Of a stretch of DNA of 64,000 nt, positions 25,939 to 35,482 are shown in pieces. The stretch comes from Flavobacterium sharifuzzamanii. Lineage in GTDB: Bacteria > Bacteroidota > Bacteroidia > Flavobacteriales > Flavobacteriaceae. Each line of letters begins with the position of its first letter. Within the stretch, counting starts at the first letter, position 1. The notes under the pieces are model-generated. The model had not been told where the DNA came from and did not search any database. It saw nothing but the letters and a program-made list of their open reading frames with translations. Both the position numbers and the translations under genes were made by a program. Location of the stretch: positions 1-64,000 of the forward strand of contig NZ_QJGZ01000032.1 of the NCBI RefSeq assembly GCF_003254585.1, in the 5' to 3' direction.

Positions 25939-26328
25939 TTGGATTTTCACATACCATATGAACAAATTAGAAAAAGAGAATGTGATTTTATAATTACATA
26001 TCGCTTTTTTTCTCCTGATGAAGGTGGAAGAAAAACTGAAAATCCTATACAAGGGTATCGTTCTGATTTTATGTATTCTGAAGATGAAGAAGCAAAAAAA
26101 TTATGGATGATTTGGCCTGAATTTTTAGATAATGACGATAATATTATTTTAGATAAATCATTACGAGTTTCGATTTCTGGAAAAGCAAAAATGTGGATTA
26201 TAAACGAAGAAAATCAAGTTTTACATAAAGAACGAATTAAAATTGGTTTAAAAGGTTTTTTTATGGAAGGACCGCGTAAAGTAGCAGAATGTGAAGTTGT
26301 TCAAATTGTAAATCTCAGTTTAAAATAA
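25939..26328 (+). CDS. Stand-alone EF-Tu domain 3-like small protein (TTG start)
   Basis: About 129 residues. The central stretch FFSPDEGGRKTENPIQGYRSDF strongly resembles the start of EF-Tu domain 3 (DEGGR, then GYRPQF). The rest (LRVSISGKAKMWI, ending KVAECEVVQIVNL) has the length and beta pattern of that barrel. No GTPase domain is present. No ATG lies between the previous in-frame TAA (25927) and the conserved part, so TTG at 25939 is the best start. It lies 9 bp after the GH3 gene and is probably co-transcribed. Function unknown; binding to RNA or to translation factors is only a guess from the fold. Confidence 0.7.
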   Translation: MDFHIPYEQIRKRECDFIITYRFFSPDEGGRKTENPIQGYRSDFMYSEDEEAKKLWMIWPEFLDNDDNIILDKSLRVSISGKAKMWIINEENQVLHKERIKIGLKGFFMEGPRKVAECEVVQIVNLSLK

Positions 26329-26361
26329 ACGTTATAATTAAATCACATTTTTAGTTTTCAA

Positions 26362-26391
26362 TTGAAATAATATTAATATTTCCTACTTTCG
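26362..26391 (+). promoter_or_regulatory. Possible promoter of the DUF6909 gene
   Basis: TTG (26362-26364), a 19-bp spacer and TACTTTCG (26384-26391) are one base off the -7 consensus. The ATG follows 57 bp downstream. Confidence 0.4.
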
Positions 26392-26448
26392 TTTATCGAA
26401 ATACTTGAATTATCTTCTCAAAAAGATGATTTTTAAAATTAAAAAGAC

Positions 26449-28128
26449 ATGAAAGAAACTAAACATATATCAAGATCTAGAGCGCAAGAATCTTCTGCCG
26501 CTATAGAAAAAATGTACATTACAATGCGCCATTTATTCAACCGTGGTTTTTATAAACCAATGGGAGTTTCTGGCGACAGCTTACGCGAATCATTATTGGC
26601 CTTACGTCCAGAAATTTACGGGAATATTGCCGAAGAAAAAGTAGAACTTAACGGGCTTTTGTATGTTATTGAGCGTCTTCCAATCGGAATAGAACAATGC
26701 CGTTTTATCAATTTAACTTCAGACGAAGGATACTCTAAATCGCATTTTCAACCTATTGTTCCTCCAAAAAGAAGAAGAAATTGTTACAGAATCGACGAAG
26801 AACAGATGAATGTTGAAATCACGCGTGGACGTTCAGACATTTACGATATTCTTACGCATTTGACTTTCATTTTCATCGAATCTCATAAAATTAAAAATAG
26901 AGTTTTAATAGACGATGGGGGAGAAGTTTCACGTGATTGGCAGAAATTAGAGCAAGCCGTTATGCAGACTAAAAAGCTTTCTCAAGTTGAAAAAGAAAAA
27001 GCAATTTCTCACGTTGCCAATATTTTAGCTAGAACTTTTGAGGAAGTTTTAGATATTTACGATGCTTTTGGTTCAGAAAATGCTCCAGATCGCTTCTTGC
27101 ACGTAATTTATTGGTTAGGAAAATTAGCAATCGAAGAGATTGTTGAAAACAATAAACGTACGATAACTTTTAGTCCAGTTTTGCGTGAAAGATTAGGACA
27201 TCACATTCACGGCGAAATTTGGGCAACAAACATTAAAGAAGTTTTAAAAGCAAACGATTTGCTGAAAAGACCAATTCACGTAATCAGTGCCAATATGCAT
27301 AGTGTGATGAATTCGATTTTTGCAACGCCTTTGCTGAAAACAAAATATAAAGGAAAAACAGATTTTTTTATTTACGAAGAATTAAGCGGTTCTGGTTCAA
27401 AAGAAATCAGATCTCAAGTAGAAGATTTGGCTCTAAAAAATGGAATGATTTCGCTGCCAGATTGTTCAGGAACCAATATTGACGTTCAGATTTTTGATAC
27501 AGCTAAAATTGACTGGTCAAAAACGGCATTCTCACATGCAAATGTAGGTGAAGATAAACCTGTAATTATCGTAATGGATTATGCATTTGGAGAACAGGCG
27601 TACGAAACTATTGATGAGCTTTTGAAACCATTCAAAAAAGAAACTTTACTAAATGTAAAATCGGTTTCTATTATGGGAAAAGCCGGAATTTTGGAAGGCG
27701 GAAAAGGAGATATCATGATTCCTACGGCACATATCAACGAAGGAACAGCAGATAATTATTTCTTCGAAAACGAACTAACAGGCGCAATGTTCGAAGGAAA
27801 CGATATTGACATCTATGAAGGTGCGATGGTTACCGTTCTTGGAACTTCATTACAAAACAGAGATTTATTGAAATTCTTCCACGAATCTACTTGGGGTGTA
27901 ATTGGTCTTGAAATGGAAGGGTCTTATTATCAAAAAGCCATTCAGTCAGCATCTAAAATTAGAAAAAGCGTTCCGCATGATATTAAAGTTCGTTATGCTT
28001 ATTATGCCTCAGATAATCCTTTAGAAACAGGAAGCACACTAGCTTCAGGCGGATTAGGAACAACGGGTGTAAAACCAACCTATTTGATTACTATTAAAAT
28101 TTTAGAACAGATTTTCAACATCAAATAA
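26449..28128 (+). CDS. DUF6909-like protein with nucleoside-phosphorylase-like C-terminus
   Basis: A 559-residue cytoplasmic protein found widely in Bacteroidota and probably DUF6909. The N-terminal half is helical (MYITMRHLFNRGFYKP, SHKIKNRVLIDDGGEV). The C-terminal part has features of the PNP/UDP phosphorylase fold: SIMGKAGILEGGKGDIMIPT resembles the glycine-rich phosphate site, and GVIGLEMEGSYYQKA matches the EMEG nucleoside-binding motif. It could therefore be a nucleoside or nucleotide hydrolase/phosphorylase related to AMP nucleosidase, but this is inference. The Wzz-like gene begins 9 bp downstream. Confidence 0.72.
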   Translation: MKETKHISRSRAQESSAAIEKMYITMRHLFNRGFYKPMGVSGDSLRESLLALRPEIYGNIAEEKVELNGLLYVIERLPIGIEQCRFINLTSDEGYSKSHFQPIVPPKRRRNCYRIDEEQMNVEITRGRSDIYDILTHLTFIFIESHKIKNRVLIDDGGEVSRDWQKLEQAVMQTKKLSQVEKEKAISHVANILARTFEEVLDIYDAFGSENAPDRFLHVIYWLGKLAIEEIVENNKRTITFSPVLRERLGHHIHGEIWATNIKEVLKANDLLKRPIHVISANMHSVMNSIFATPLLKTKYKGKTDFFIYEELSGSGSKEIRSQVEDLALKNGMISLPDCSGTNIDVQIFDTAKIDWSKTAFSHANVGEDKPVIIVMDYAFGEQAYETIDELLKPFKKETLLNVKSVSIMGKAGILEGGKGDIMIPTAHINEGTADNYFFENELTGAMFEGNDIDIYEGAMVTVLGTSLQNRDLLKFFHESTWGVIGLEMEGSYYQKAIQSASKIRKSVPHDIKVRYAYYASDNPLETGSTLASGGLGTTGVKPTYLITIKILEQIFNIK

Positions 28129-28137
28129 GAATTGTAA

Positions 28138-29133
28138 ATGAGTACAAAAGTACCGCAAAACATAGAAGATCAAGAGATTGATATAGTTCAGGTTTCAAAA
28201 AGTATTGGTAATTTTTTCAGCAGAATTAATGCCAATATTTTTCGCTTAATTCAATTTTTTGTTCGCAATTGGGTTATTGCTTTGATTTTAGTTTTAAGTG
28301 GGTTTGGTTTGGGATTATTGATAGATATGACCCAAAAAAAATACAACCATGAAATTATTGTGGCACCAAATTTTGATAGCACAGAGTATTTATATGCAAA
28401 AATTGATTTAATCTACTCTAAAATTAAAGAAGGCGATACTCTTTTTTTAAAAAATACTGTCGGAATTCAGTATCCTAAAAATCTTAAATTTATTGCAATT
28501 AGACCTATATCTGATGTCTATAAATTGATTGAGAATAAACCGGAGAATTTTGAATTGATTAAGTTGATGGCGGATAATGGAGACATCAAAAAGATTATTG
28601 AGGATAATCTAACAAGTAAAAATTACCGATATCACAGAATTTCAATTAGTACAGATGAAATAGCTGATAGTAAAAAAATTATTGAGCCACTTTTAATTTT
28701 TTTAAATAGAACAGAATTCTATAAAAAAATTCAAGAAGCAAGATTGGTTAATGTTAAAGAGAAAATGAAACAAAATGATTCTACTATTTCTCAGATTGAC
28801 GGAATCTTAAAAGAATTTTCCAATACTGCAAATAGCCCTCAAAAAAGCAACAGCTTAGTTTATTATAATGAAAACACGCAGCTAAATGAGGTTATTAAAA
28901 CAAAAGGAGATTTAATTAATGAACAGGGTTCGCACAGAATTGAATTAATCGGGTATGATAAGGTTATAAAAGATATTAGCACAACAGTAAATATTGAAAA
29001 AGAAGGTTTCTTTTATGGACATATGAAGCTAATATTTCCCGTTTTATTCGTTTTTCTTTACATTTTACTACATTTCTTTAAGGCTTTTTACAGAAAACAG
29101 AAGTTATTAATTGTAGAGAAAACAAATGTTTAA
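28138..29133 (+). CDS. Wzz-like polysaccharide co-polymerase candidate
   Basis: A 331-residue inner-membrane protein. One transmembrane helix (about 43-64) and a second near the C-terminus (about 295-316) flank a ~230-residue periplasmic domain with coiled-coil character (ARLVNVKEKMKQNDSTISQI). This two-helix layout is that of chain-length regulators. The usual proline-rich motif before the second helix is not obvious and there is no kinase domain. It heads the polysaccharide locus, which supports the call. It could instead be an unrelated envelope protein with the same topology. Confidence 0.6.
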   Translation: MSTKVPQNIEDQEIDIVQVSKSIGNFFSRINANIFRLIQFFVRNWVIALILVLSGFGLGLLIDMTQKKYNHEIIVAPNFDSTEYLYAKIDLIYSKIKEGDTLFLKNTVGIQYPKNLKFIAIRPISDVYKLIENKPENFELIKLMADNGDIKKIIEDNLTSKNYRYHRISISTDEIADSKKIIEPLLIFLNRTEFYKKIQEARLVNVKEKMKQNDSTISQIDGILKEFSNTANSPQKSNSLVYYNENTQLNEVIKTKGDLINEQGSHRIELIGYDKVIKDISTTVNIEKEGFFYGHMKLIFPVLFVFLYILLHFFKAFYRKQKLLIVEKTNV

Positions 29134-29205
29134 AAATCGAACAACAGCATTAGTTGAGATAAAATTTTATAAAGTTTAAAAACCAAATTAGCCCAAAAAT
29201 TTAAA

Positions 29206-29760
29206 ATGAAAACAAAACTATTTTTTGCAAGTTTGATTTTACTTGTAGCGTTTACTTCATGTAAGAAAGAAGCAAATCAAAAACAAGATGAGGTTAAACC
29301 AGCTGAAGTTGAAACAAAAAACAATAATTTTCAGGTAACTCTGACAGTAACCGTAAAAACAGACGATCATTTTCAGTTGTATTACAGCCAAGATGCTTAC
29401 GAAGTTCCGTATAAGGAAGAAAATTCAGTTTGGACAGAAGTAAAAGCAAATGAAAATCCTCAGGACATTGTTTTTAATCTTCCTGAAGATGTAATTCCAA
29501 ACTATATCAGAATTGATTTTGGAACAAATGAAGAACAAAAAGAAATCATTATTAAAAACTTTAAAATGAAGTATTACAGTAAAAGTTTTGAAGCCAAAGA
29601 TTCATTATTTTTCAATTACTTTATTCCAAATGATTGCGTAAAAATTGTAGACAAGAAAAACTCAATTATACAAAACTTCAAAACAAAAGAAGGAAAATAC
29701 GATCCGTTGTTTTATTCAGAAAAAGCACTTTACGATCAAATTCAATTAATCGTAAAATAA
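29206..29760 (+). CDS. Lipoprotein of unknown function
   Basis: A 184-residue protein with a lipoprotein signal peptide (MKTKLFFASLILLVAFTSCKK, lipidated Cys19). A Lys/Glu-rich linker is followed by a beta-rich domain (FQVTLTVTVKTDDHFQLYYS, VIPNYIRIDFGT). The pattern resembles carbohydrate-binding jelly-roll or glycosyltransferase-associated modules, but no family was recognised. It lies between the Wzz-like gene and the flippase gene, and a terminator follows it, so it is transcribed apart from the flippase. Confidence 0.75.
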   Translation: MKTKLFFASLILLVAFTSCKKEANQKQDEVKPAEVETKNNNFQVTLTVTVKTDDHFQLYYSQDAYEVPYKEENSVWTEVKANENPQDIVFNLPEDVIPNYIRIDFGTNEEQKEIIIKNFKMKYYSKSFEAKDSLFFNYFIPNDCVKIVDKKNSIIQNFKTKEGKYDPLFYSEKALYDQIQLIVK

Positions 29761-29768
29761 TATTTAAG

Positions 29769-29792
29769 AGCCACAAAAATGTGGCTTTTTTT
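29769..29792 (+). terminator. Terminator after the lipoprotein gene
   Basis: AGCCACA pairs with TGTGGCT around AAAA, followed by seven T residues. Confidence 0.85.
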
Positions 29793-29831
29793 ATCTGATG
29801 TTGATACTATTTCTAAACAAATCCTATTATC

Positions 29832-31100
29832 TTGTTTAAATTAAAATACCAAAATGTATTACAGAATAACCGAATCAAGAATTTTGTTATTTATGGGATT
29901 GGTCAGATTGTTAATCTGGTAAGTCCGCTTTTGGTAATGCCTTATTTAGTAGCAGTTTGTGAAAAAGAAGGATTAGGAATAATTAGTGTTGGGTTTTCGT
30001 TTGCTTTAGTATTAAATGTTTTGATTGACTATGGCTCTTATATTAATGGAACCAAAGAAATATCAATAAACAGAGAGAATGCTGAAATTATTAAAACAAA
30101 AATGGTCTCAATTTATGTAATGAAGTTCTTTTTGATTTTAATCACATTTTTTATTGCTTTTTTGCTGATTTGTTTTATTCCTTTTTTTAATAAAGAGCAA
30201 GCCGTCTTCTTTTTTAGTTTTTTGTATGTAATTGGTCAATTCTTAAACCCAACCTGGATTTTTCAAGGATTGGAAAACTATAAATGGATTTCTTTTATTA
30301 ATATTATTTCCAAAGCAATATACGTAGTTTGTATTTTTATTTTTATCAAAGAAAAGGACGATTATATTTATGCTAATGCTTATTTAGGAATTGGATTGAT
30401 TGTTTCGAGCTTGATTGGACTAATTTATCTGATAAAAAAATACAATTTACAATTCTATCACAATGTCATTAAAGATGCATTTCTGTTATTAAAGCAGGAA
30501 TTCTCTCTGACTTTTTCACAATTGTTTCTTTCATTTTATCAATATCTGCCTATAATGATAGTTAGTTATGTTGGGGGAAATGGTATGGCTGGACAATATA
30601 GAATTATAGAACAGATTGTAATGACTTTTAGAAGTTATTTACAAATGTTCTTCAATTTTATCTATGCCGATGTTTGTCTGCAGATGCATACAAGTTTAAA
30701 AAACGGAATTTCACAATGGCTGAAGTACAATGGTTTAAATTATTCATTTGTTTTATTATTAGCATTTACTGCATTTGCATTTGCAGAACAGATCTTGCTA
30801 TATTTCAATATTACATCAAATGACTTAGAATCAATGGTATACTTTTTCAGATTAGGTTTGATTATCCCTATATTTATGTCAATCACTTTTGCTTTAAAAC
30901 AATTGCTTTTTGCTTTAGACAAGAATAATGTTTATATAAATATTACTATTGGTTCTTCAGTTTTTAGTTTGCTTTTATTTTTTCTATTAGTAAAAAGTAT
31001 TGGATTACAAGGGGCATTTATAGCTACGATTATCATCGAAATAATGGTAATAGTTTTATATTGTGCAGTTTTAAAACCAATAATAAGATTGAGTAAATAA
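29832..31100 (+). CDS. Wzx-type oligosaccharide flippase (TTG start)
   Basis: A 422-residue membrane protein with about 12 hydrophobic helices, of the MOP/polysaccharide-transport family that flips lipid-linked repeat units across the inner membrane. Features are the early GIGQIVNLVSPLLVMPYL helix and WIFQGLENYKW, common in Wzx proteins. No ATG lies between the in-frame stop at 29814 and the conserved first helix, so TTG at 29832 is the likely start. Its stop overlaps the ATG of the next gene (TAATG), so the two are translationally coupled. Confidence 0.85.
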   Translation: MFKLKYQNVLQNNRIKNFVIYGIGQIVNLVSPLLVMPYLVAVCEKEGLGIISVGFSFALVLNVLIDYGSYINGTKEISINRENAEIIKTKMVSIYVMKFFLILITFFIAFLLICFIPFFNKEQAVFFFSFLYVIGQFLNPTWIFQGLENYKWISFINIISKAIYVVCIFIFIKEKDDYIYANAYLGIGLIVSSLIGLIYLIKKYNLQFYHNVIKDAFLLLKQEFSLTFSQLFLSFYQYLPIMIVSYVGGNGMAGQYRIIEQIVMTFRSYLQMFFNFIYADVCLQMHTSLKNGISQWLKYNGLNYSFVLLLAFTAFAFAEQILLYFNITSNDLESMVYFFRLGLIIPIFMSITFALKQLLFALDKNNVYINITIGSSVFSLLLFFLLVKSIGLQGAFIATIIIEIMVIVLYCAVLKPIIRLSK

Positions 31101-32362
31101 TGAATATAACAGTTTATAAAAGTTTTCCGTACCAGATTTTATTTTTGCTTTGCATCGGAGTTTCTTTGTTTGCTAATTACGAGCTCACTTTTGCGGTATG
31201 GTCTTTAACTTTACTGTTAACAATTAAAAGAAAATATTCTTTTACCATAATTCAGTATAATGCCATTTTTCTCATTATACTTCTTATTGCCATTTTTTCT
31301 ACATTTTTTAGCACTACAACACCCTTTTTATTCATAAGAGATTTTACCTATTTAGTGAAGCCTATTTTAGGATTATTGGTAGGATATCAGCTATGTAGAT
31401 TCAGCAGTAAATTGGCTTTAAAAGTGATGGTCTATGCTGGATTGGCAATTTCTGTAATGCATTTGGCAATGTTATCTTTTACGGTCATTGAATTCAGAAC
31501 TTTGAGTGTTAACTTGCTAAGAGAACATGGTGGTTATTTTAGTGACTATGAAATCTACGTACTGATTATTCTTATTTTCTACAGAGAGCTAAATTTAGAA
31601 ATATCAAAAAAGCAGAGGATATTATTTTTAGCAATAATTGGTTTGTCTAGTTTTTTATACCTAGCAAGAACAAACTTGATTCAGTTTATTATTCTATATG
31701 TTGGTCTGAAAGGATATTTGATTTTTAATAAAAAATCTCTAAAAGTAATTTTGGCTGTTTTTTTAATGTCAATAATAGGTTACGCATCAATTGTTTATAT
31801 CAACCCAAAAAGAGAAGGAAAAGGTATTCAAGCTTTTTTATATAAAATAAAAATTGCACCACAAGAAGCTTTTAAAACAAAAATTGATAAAGATGATTGG
31901 AAAGATTTCAACGACAATTACAGATCATTTGAAAATATAATTGCTGTAAATCAAGTTTCGGCCAAAGGCAATAGAGCTATTTTTTTTGGAGAAGGTTTAG
32001 GATCTACACTCAATTTGGGCAGGAAAATCTGGACGAATGATCATGAATATGTTCAATATATTCCAATTGCACACAATGCATATATGACTATATTTTTAAA
32101 ATCAGGATTATTAGGGGTTTTATTTCTTCTGGTCTTTCTGATTATTTTATACAGACAAAAAAAATCTGACATCAAGAATGTTCAGGCAATCAATTATTTA
32201 TTAATTGGAACGAGTGTTTTTCTTATCGTGTCTAACTGGGTATTTTTAGGCTTATATTTAAAATTAGACAATAAATCGATAATAATAGGATTTCTGATTG
32301 CATTAAGAGAAGTAATTATAAAAGAGCATAATAGCCAAAAAAGAATTGAAGATGAGTATTAA
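31100..32362 (+). CDS. O-antigen polymerase/ligase-like membrane protein 1
   Basis: A 420-residue protein with about 10-12 transmembrane helices. A large soluble loop (about 235-320) contains NYRSFENIIAVNQVSAKGNR and ends with the IPIAHNAYMTIFLKSGLLG stretch. The HNxxxxxxxxxG pattern in the last large loop is shared by Wzy polymerases and WaaL ligases (Wzy_C). It is coupled to the flippase gene. Another polymerase/ligase-like protein is encoded at 35442, so one may polymerise and the other ligate; sequence alone does not decide. Confidence 0.8.
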   Translation: MNITVYKSFPYQILFLLCIGVSLFANYELTFAVWSLTLLLTIKRKYSFTIIQYNAIFLIILLIAIFSTFFSTTTPFLFIRDFTYLVKPILGLLVGYQLCRFSSKLALKVMVYAGLAISVMHLAMLSFTVIEFRTLSVNLLREHGGYFSDYEIYVLIILIFYRELNLEISKKQRILFLAIIGLSSFLYLARTNLIQFIILYVGLKGYLIFNKKSLKVILAVFLMSIIGYASIVYINPKREGKGIQAFLYKIKIAPQEAFKTKIDKDDWKDFNDNYRSFENIIAVNQVSAKGNRAIFFGEGLGSTLNLGRKIWTNDHEYVQYIPIAHNAYMTIFLKSGLLGVLFLLVFLIILYRQKKSDIKNVQAINYLLIGTSVFLIVSNWVFLGLYLKLDNKSIIIGFLIALREVIIKEHNSQKRIEDEY

Positions 32363-33467
32363 AAACACAACCAGTATTTTTGTTGACTGCCATGTTTTTG
32401 ATAGTGGTTTTCAGGGAACAAGAACATATATAAAAGGTCTGTACTCTGAGTTAATTAAAAAGAGAGATCTTCATTTTTTTTTAGTGTCTTCAAATCCAGA
32501 TTACTTAGAATCTATTTTTGGTAGCCATTCAAACGTTACTTATTTAAAATATAAGTATCATAACAAGTATTTAAGACTGCTTATTGATGTACCGAAGATT
32601 ATAAAAAAGAATAAAATTGATTTTGCTCATTTTCAATATACCGTTTCACCAATAAAAAGGTGTAAATACATTGTTACGACACACGATGTATTGTTTATTG
32701 ATTTTCCGGAATATTTTACTTCTTTAAGCAGAATTGTCAATACATTTTTATATAAACAAAGCGCAAAAAGGTCAGAAATCAAATTGACAGTTTCGGAGTA
32801 TTCTAAACAGAAAATCCAACAGCATTTTGCAGTGTCAAATTATGAGATAACTCCAAACGCTATTCATGATACATTTTTTGAAGAATATGATAAACAGCAG
32901 ATTAAAGCTGAGGTTGAAGACAAATTTTCATTAAAAAATTACATTATTTATGTAAGCAGATGGGAGCAGAGAAAAAATCATCAAATGGTTTTAAAAGCTT
33001 TTTTAGATCTTAAATTGTATAAAAACTACAAGCTTCTTTTTTTAGGAAATGACACTTCATCCAATCAGGAATACGACGATATCTTTGACAAATTAGATTC
33101 TGAAATAAAAAATGAGATTGTTTCTTTAAAAAATACCGATTTAAAAACAATGTTATTGCTATTGCGAGGAGCAAATGCATCTGTTTATCCTTCTTTGGCC
33201 GAAGGTTTTGGAATTCCTCCTTTGGAATCGGTAGCGGCAAAAATTCCGACAATCTGTTCTAATAAAACGGCAATGTCAGATTTTAGTTTTTTTGAAGATT
33301 ATTATTTTGAGCCATATAATCAAGATGAGTTTAATCAAAAGCTTCAAAAAATCTTAACTCAAAACGTGGCATCAGATTTTGAGACAATGGCACAAAAGAT
33401 AAAAGAAAAGTACAGCTGGCAAAAATCGGCAGATATATTATATCAGCTTATTAAAAAACATGAATAA
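32352..33467 (+). CDS. Glycosyltransferase family 4 (GT-B)
   Basis: A 371-residue retaining GT-B glycosyltransferase. The C-terminal nucleotide-sugar domain shows YVSRWEQRKNHQMVLKAF and the family-defining EGFGIPPLESVAA, with Glu residues that bind the sugar-nucleotide. The N-terminal acceptor domain includes HFQYTVSPIKRCKYIVTTHD. ATG at 32352 is preferred over an in-frame TTG two codons upstream. It overlaps the end of the polymerase-like gene by 11 bp. Donor and acceptor sugars cannot be inferred. Confidence 0.88.
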   Translation: MSIKNTTSIFVDCHVFDSGFQGTRTYIKGLYSELIKKRDLHFFLVSSNPDYLESIFGSHSNVTYLKYKYHNKYLRLLIDVPKIIKKNKIDFAHFQYTVSPIKRCKYIVTTHDVLFIDFPEYFTSLSRIVNTFLYKQSAKRSEIKLTVSEYSKQKIQQHFAVSNYEITPNAIHDTFFEEYDKQQIKAEVEDKFSLKNYIIYVSRWEQRKNHQMVLKAFLDLKLYKNYKLLFLGNDTSSNQEYDDIFDKLDSEIKNEIVSLKNTDLKTMLLLLRGANASVYPSLAEGFGIPPLESVAAKIPTICSNKTAMSDFSFFEDYYFEPYNQDEFNQKLQKILTQNVASDFETMAQKIKEKYSWQKSADILYQLIKKHE

Positions 33468-33480
33468 GAATAAATTCAGT

Positions 33481-34257
33481 TTATTGATTTTTTGCCGTAT
33501 TGCTTCCAAAGAATTTGTTTTTTGTTTGAACCAAAAAATTATAATTTTTGGCAAACTGCTTTTTTAAAAATGAAGCATCATCCTTAGGAAACCAATCTGT
33601 TGTTCTTGGCTTCTCAATTTGTACTTTATGAATTTGGTAAGCATAAGTGGCAACAGATGTTCTAAAATTTCCTTCAGGAAAATTTGTCATATCATATCCG
33701 TGGAGAGTGTACGGAGCGCATTGCTGAATAATTAAGCGATTAAAAGGAACATCAAGCTCAGTGTTTTCTCCAGTTCTTAAATCAAATATTTTTAAACCGC
33801 CTTTATATTCTGGTTTCCAATCTTTATTTAAATATAAAAGTAGATTTAATTCTCGATACCAGTTTTTGTTAATGGGATGGTAATTAAAATCTAAATGCAT
33901 ATCCAGAAAGCTATTTTTCTTACCCTGATGTAACCCGCCTCCGTGATTTTTTGGATCAACGAAAACAGATTTTGAGGTTATATAAGATATAATTTTATTG
34001 AATCTTTCAGATGAAAGTTCTTCATACAACTCATGCATTTCAAGGCCTAGCTCCTTATAATTTGATTTTTCAAATTTATTATTGGCAAAAGAATAGTCAC
34101 GACTTTTATTTTGGAGTTCAGGAATACTTTTATGAGCTTTTACTAACTTTTCTTCTTCACAAAAGTTATCAATTATTAAATGCGGAAACGGACTAGCGGT
34201 TAAATATTTTAAGCGCAACTCCTCTAAATTTTTTTCCAGGTAATCAAAATTAATCAT
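33481..34257 (-). CDS. 2OG-Fe(II) oxygenase family protein
   Basis: A 258-residue double-stranded beta-helix dioxygenase using 2-oxoglutarate and Fe(II). The metal triad is visible as His121-x-Asp123 (DMHLDF) and His186 (YTLHGYD). The 2OG-binding Arg199 lies in GNFRTSVATYAY. The N-terminus FPHLIIDNFCEEEKLVKA is typical of prolyl-hydroxylase-like members. It is on the opposite strand inside the polysaccharide locus, so it may hydroxylate a sugar, lipid or protein of the surface glycan, but the substrate is unknown. Confidence 0.88.
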   Translation of the reverse strand: MINFDYLEKNLEELRLKYLTASPFPHLIIDNFCEEEKLVKAHKSIPELQNKSRDYSFANNKFEKSNYKELGLEMHELYEELSSERFNKIISYITSKSVFVDPKNHGGGLHQGKKNSFLDMHLDFNYHPINKNWYRELNLLLYLNKDWKPEYKGGLKIFDLRTGENTELDVPFNRLIIQQCAPYTLHGYDMTNFPEGNFRTSVATYAYQIHKVQIEKPRTTDWFPKDDASFLKKQFAKNYNFLVQTKNKFFGSNTAKNQ

Positions 34258-34393
34258 AAGTATTATTTTAAACCGCTTGCGAACAAAAGTAGAAATTAAA
34301 TCAAATAATCATTAATTATAAATGAATTTATAGGTAATAAAAAATTCAGAATTTTAAAATCATTATTTTTGGGTCCCATTTTATAAGATTTAA

Positions 34394-35482
34394 ATGAAGA
34401 TAGCCATTCTTGGTACTAGAGGTATTCCAAATAATTACGGAGGATTTGAGCAGTTTGCTGAAATTTTTGCCATTTATTTAGCTGAAAAAAAACATGAGGT
34501 TTATGTCTATAATTCGCATAAACACATTTTTCAGGAGAAAAATTTCATGGGAGTAAATATAATTCATCAATATGACCCAGAATATAAACTAGGCACTGCT
34601 GGACAATTTATTTATGATCTGAATTGCATTCTGGATTCTAGGAAAAGAAATTTTGATGTCATTTTGCAATTGGGCTACACTAGCAATTCTATATGGTCTT
34701 TTCTTTTACCAAAAAAGCCAATTATTATTACCAATATGGATGGGTTGGAGTGGAAGAGAACCAAATATTCTAAATCAATCCAAAAATTCTTAAAATTTGC
34801 CGAAAATAAAGCTGTAAAAAGCAGTGATTATCTAGTTGCAGATTCGCTTGGTATTAAAAAATATTTGGAAGAGAAATATCGGAGAGAAGCTGTTTATATT
34901 GCTTATGGAGCAGATTTGTTTTCTGATCCACAAGAAAAGGTACTTTCACAATATAATGTTGAAAAAAACAACTATAACTTGTTGATAGCACGTTTTGAAC
35001 CAGAAAATAATATCGAAGTAATTTTGGACGGTATTGCAGATAGTCAAGATAATAAAGTGATGTTGGTTGTAGGGAATAATGATAATAGTTATGGAGATTA
35101 TCTCAAAAAGAAGTTTTATAATTGCGGAAACATACGTTTTATAGGCGGGGTCTATAATAAAGGACATTTAGATAATCTAAGATATTTTTCTAATCTTTAT
35201 TTTCATGGCCATTCAGTAGGAGGAACGAATCCTTCTTTGTTGGAAGCGATGGCTGCAAAAGCATTAATTGTAGCCCATAACAACGAATTTAATCGCGCTA
35301 TTTTACAGGAAAATGCATTTTATTTTTCGAATACAGAAGATATTAAACGCCTTCTAAAAACCATAAAAAGAAAAGATTATGAAAAAATGGTTCAAGATAA
35401 CTTTAATACAATAGTTCAAGAATTTAATTGGAACAAAATAAATGAGTCATACCTTAGATTGTTTGAAAAAAGTCTTCAGTAA
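34394..35482 (+). CDS. DUF1972-type glycosyltransferase
   Basis: A 362-residue GT-B enzyme of the DUF1972/GT4 group often annotated as rhamnosyl- or fucosyl-type transferase. The N-terminal signature MKIAILGTRGIPNNYGGFEQ is diagnostic. LLIARFEPENNIEVILDGI and GGTNPSLLEAMAAKALIV form the donor-binding C-terminal domain. It restarts the + strand run after the oxygenase gene. The next gene starts inside its last 41 bp. Confidence 0.9.
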   Translation: MKIAILGTRGIPNNYGGFEQFAEIFAIYLAEKKHEVYVYNSHKHIFQEKNFMGVNIIHQYDPEYKLGTAGQFIYDLNCILDSRKRNFDVILQLGYTSNSIWSFLLPKKPIIITNMDGLEWKRTKYSKSIQKFLKFAENKAVKSSDYLVADSLGIKKYLEEKYRREAVYIAYGADLFSDPQEKVLSQYNVEKNNYNLLIARFEPENNIEVILDGIADSQDNKVMLVVGNNDNSYGDYLKKKFYNCGNIRFIGGVYNKGHLDNLRYFSNLYFHGHSVGGTNPSLLEAMAAKALIVAHNNEFNRAILQENAFYFSNTEDIKRLLKTIKRKDYEKMVQDNFNTIVQEFNWNKINESYLRLFEKSLQ

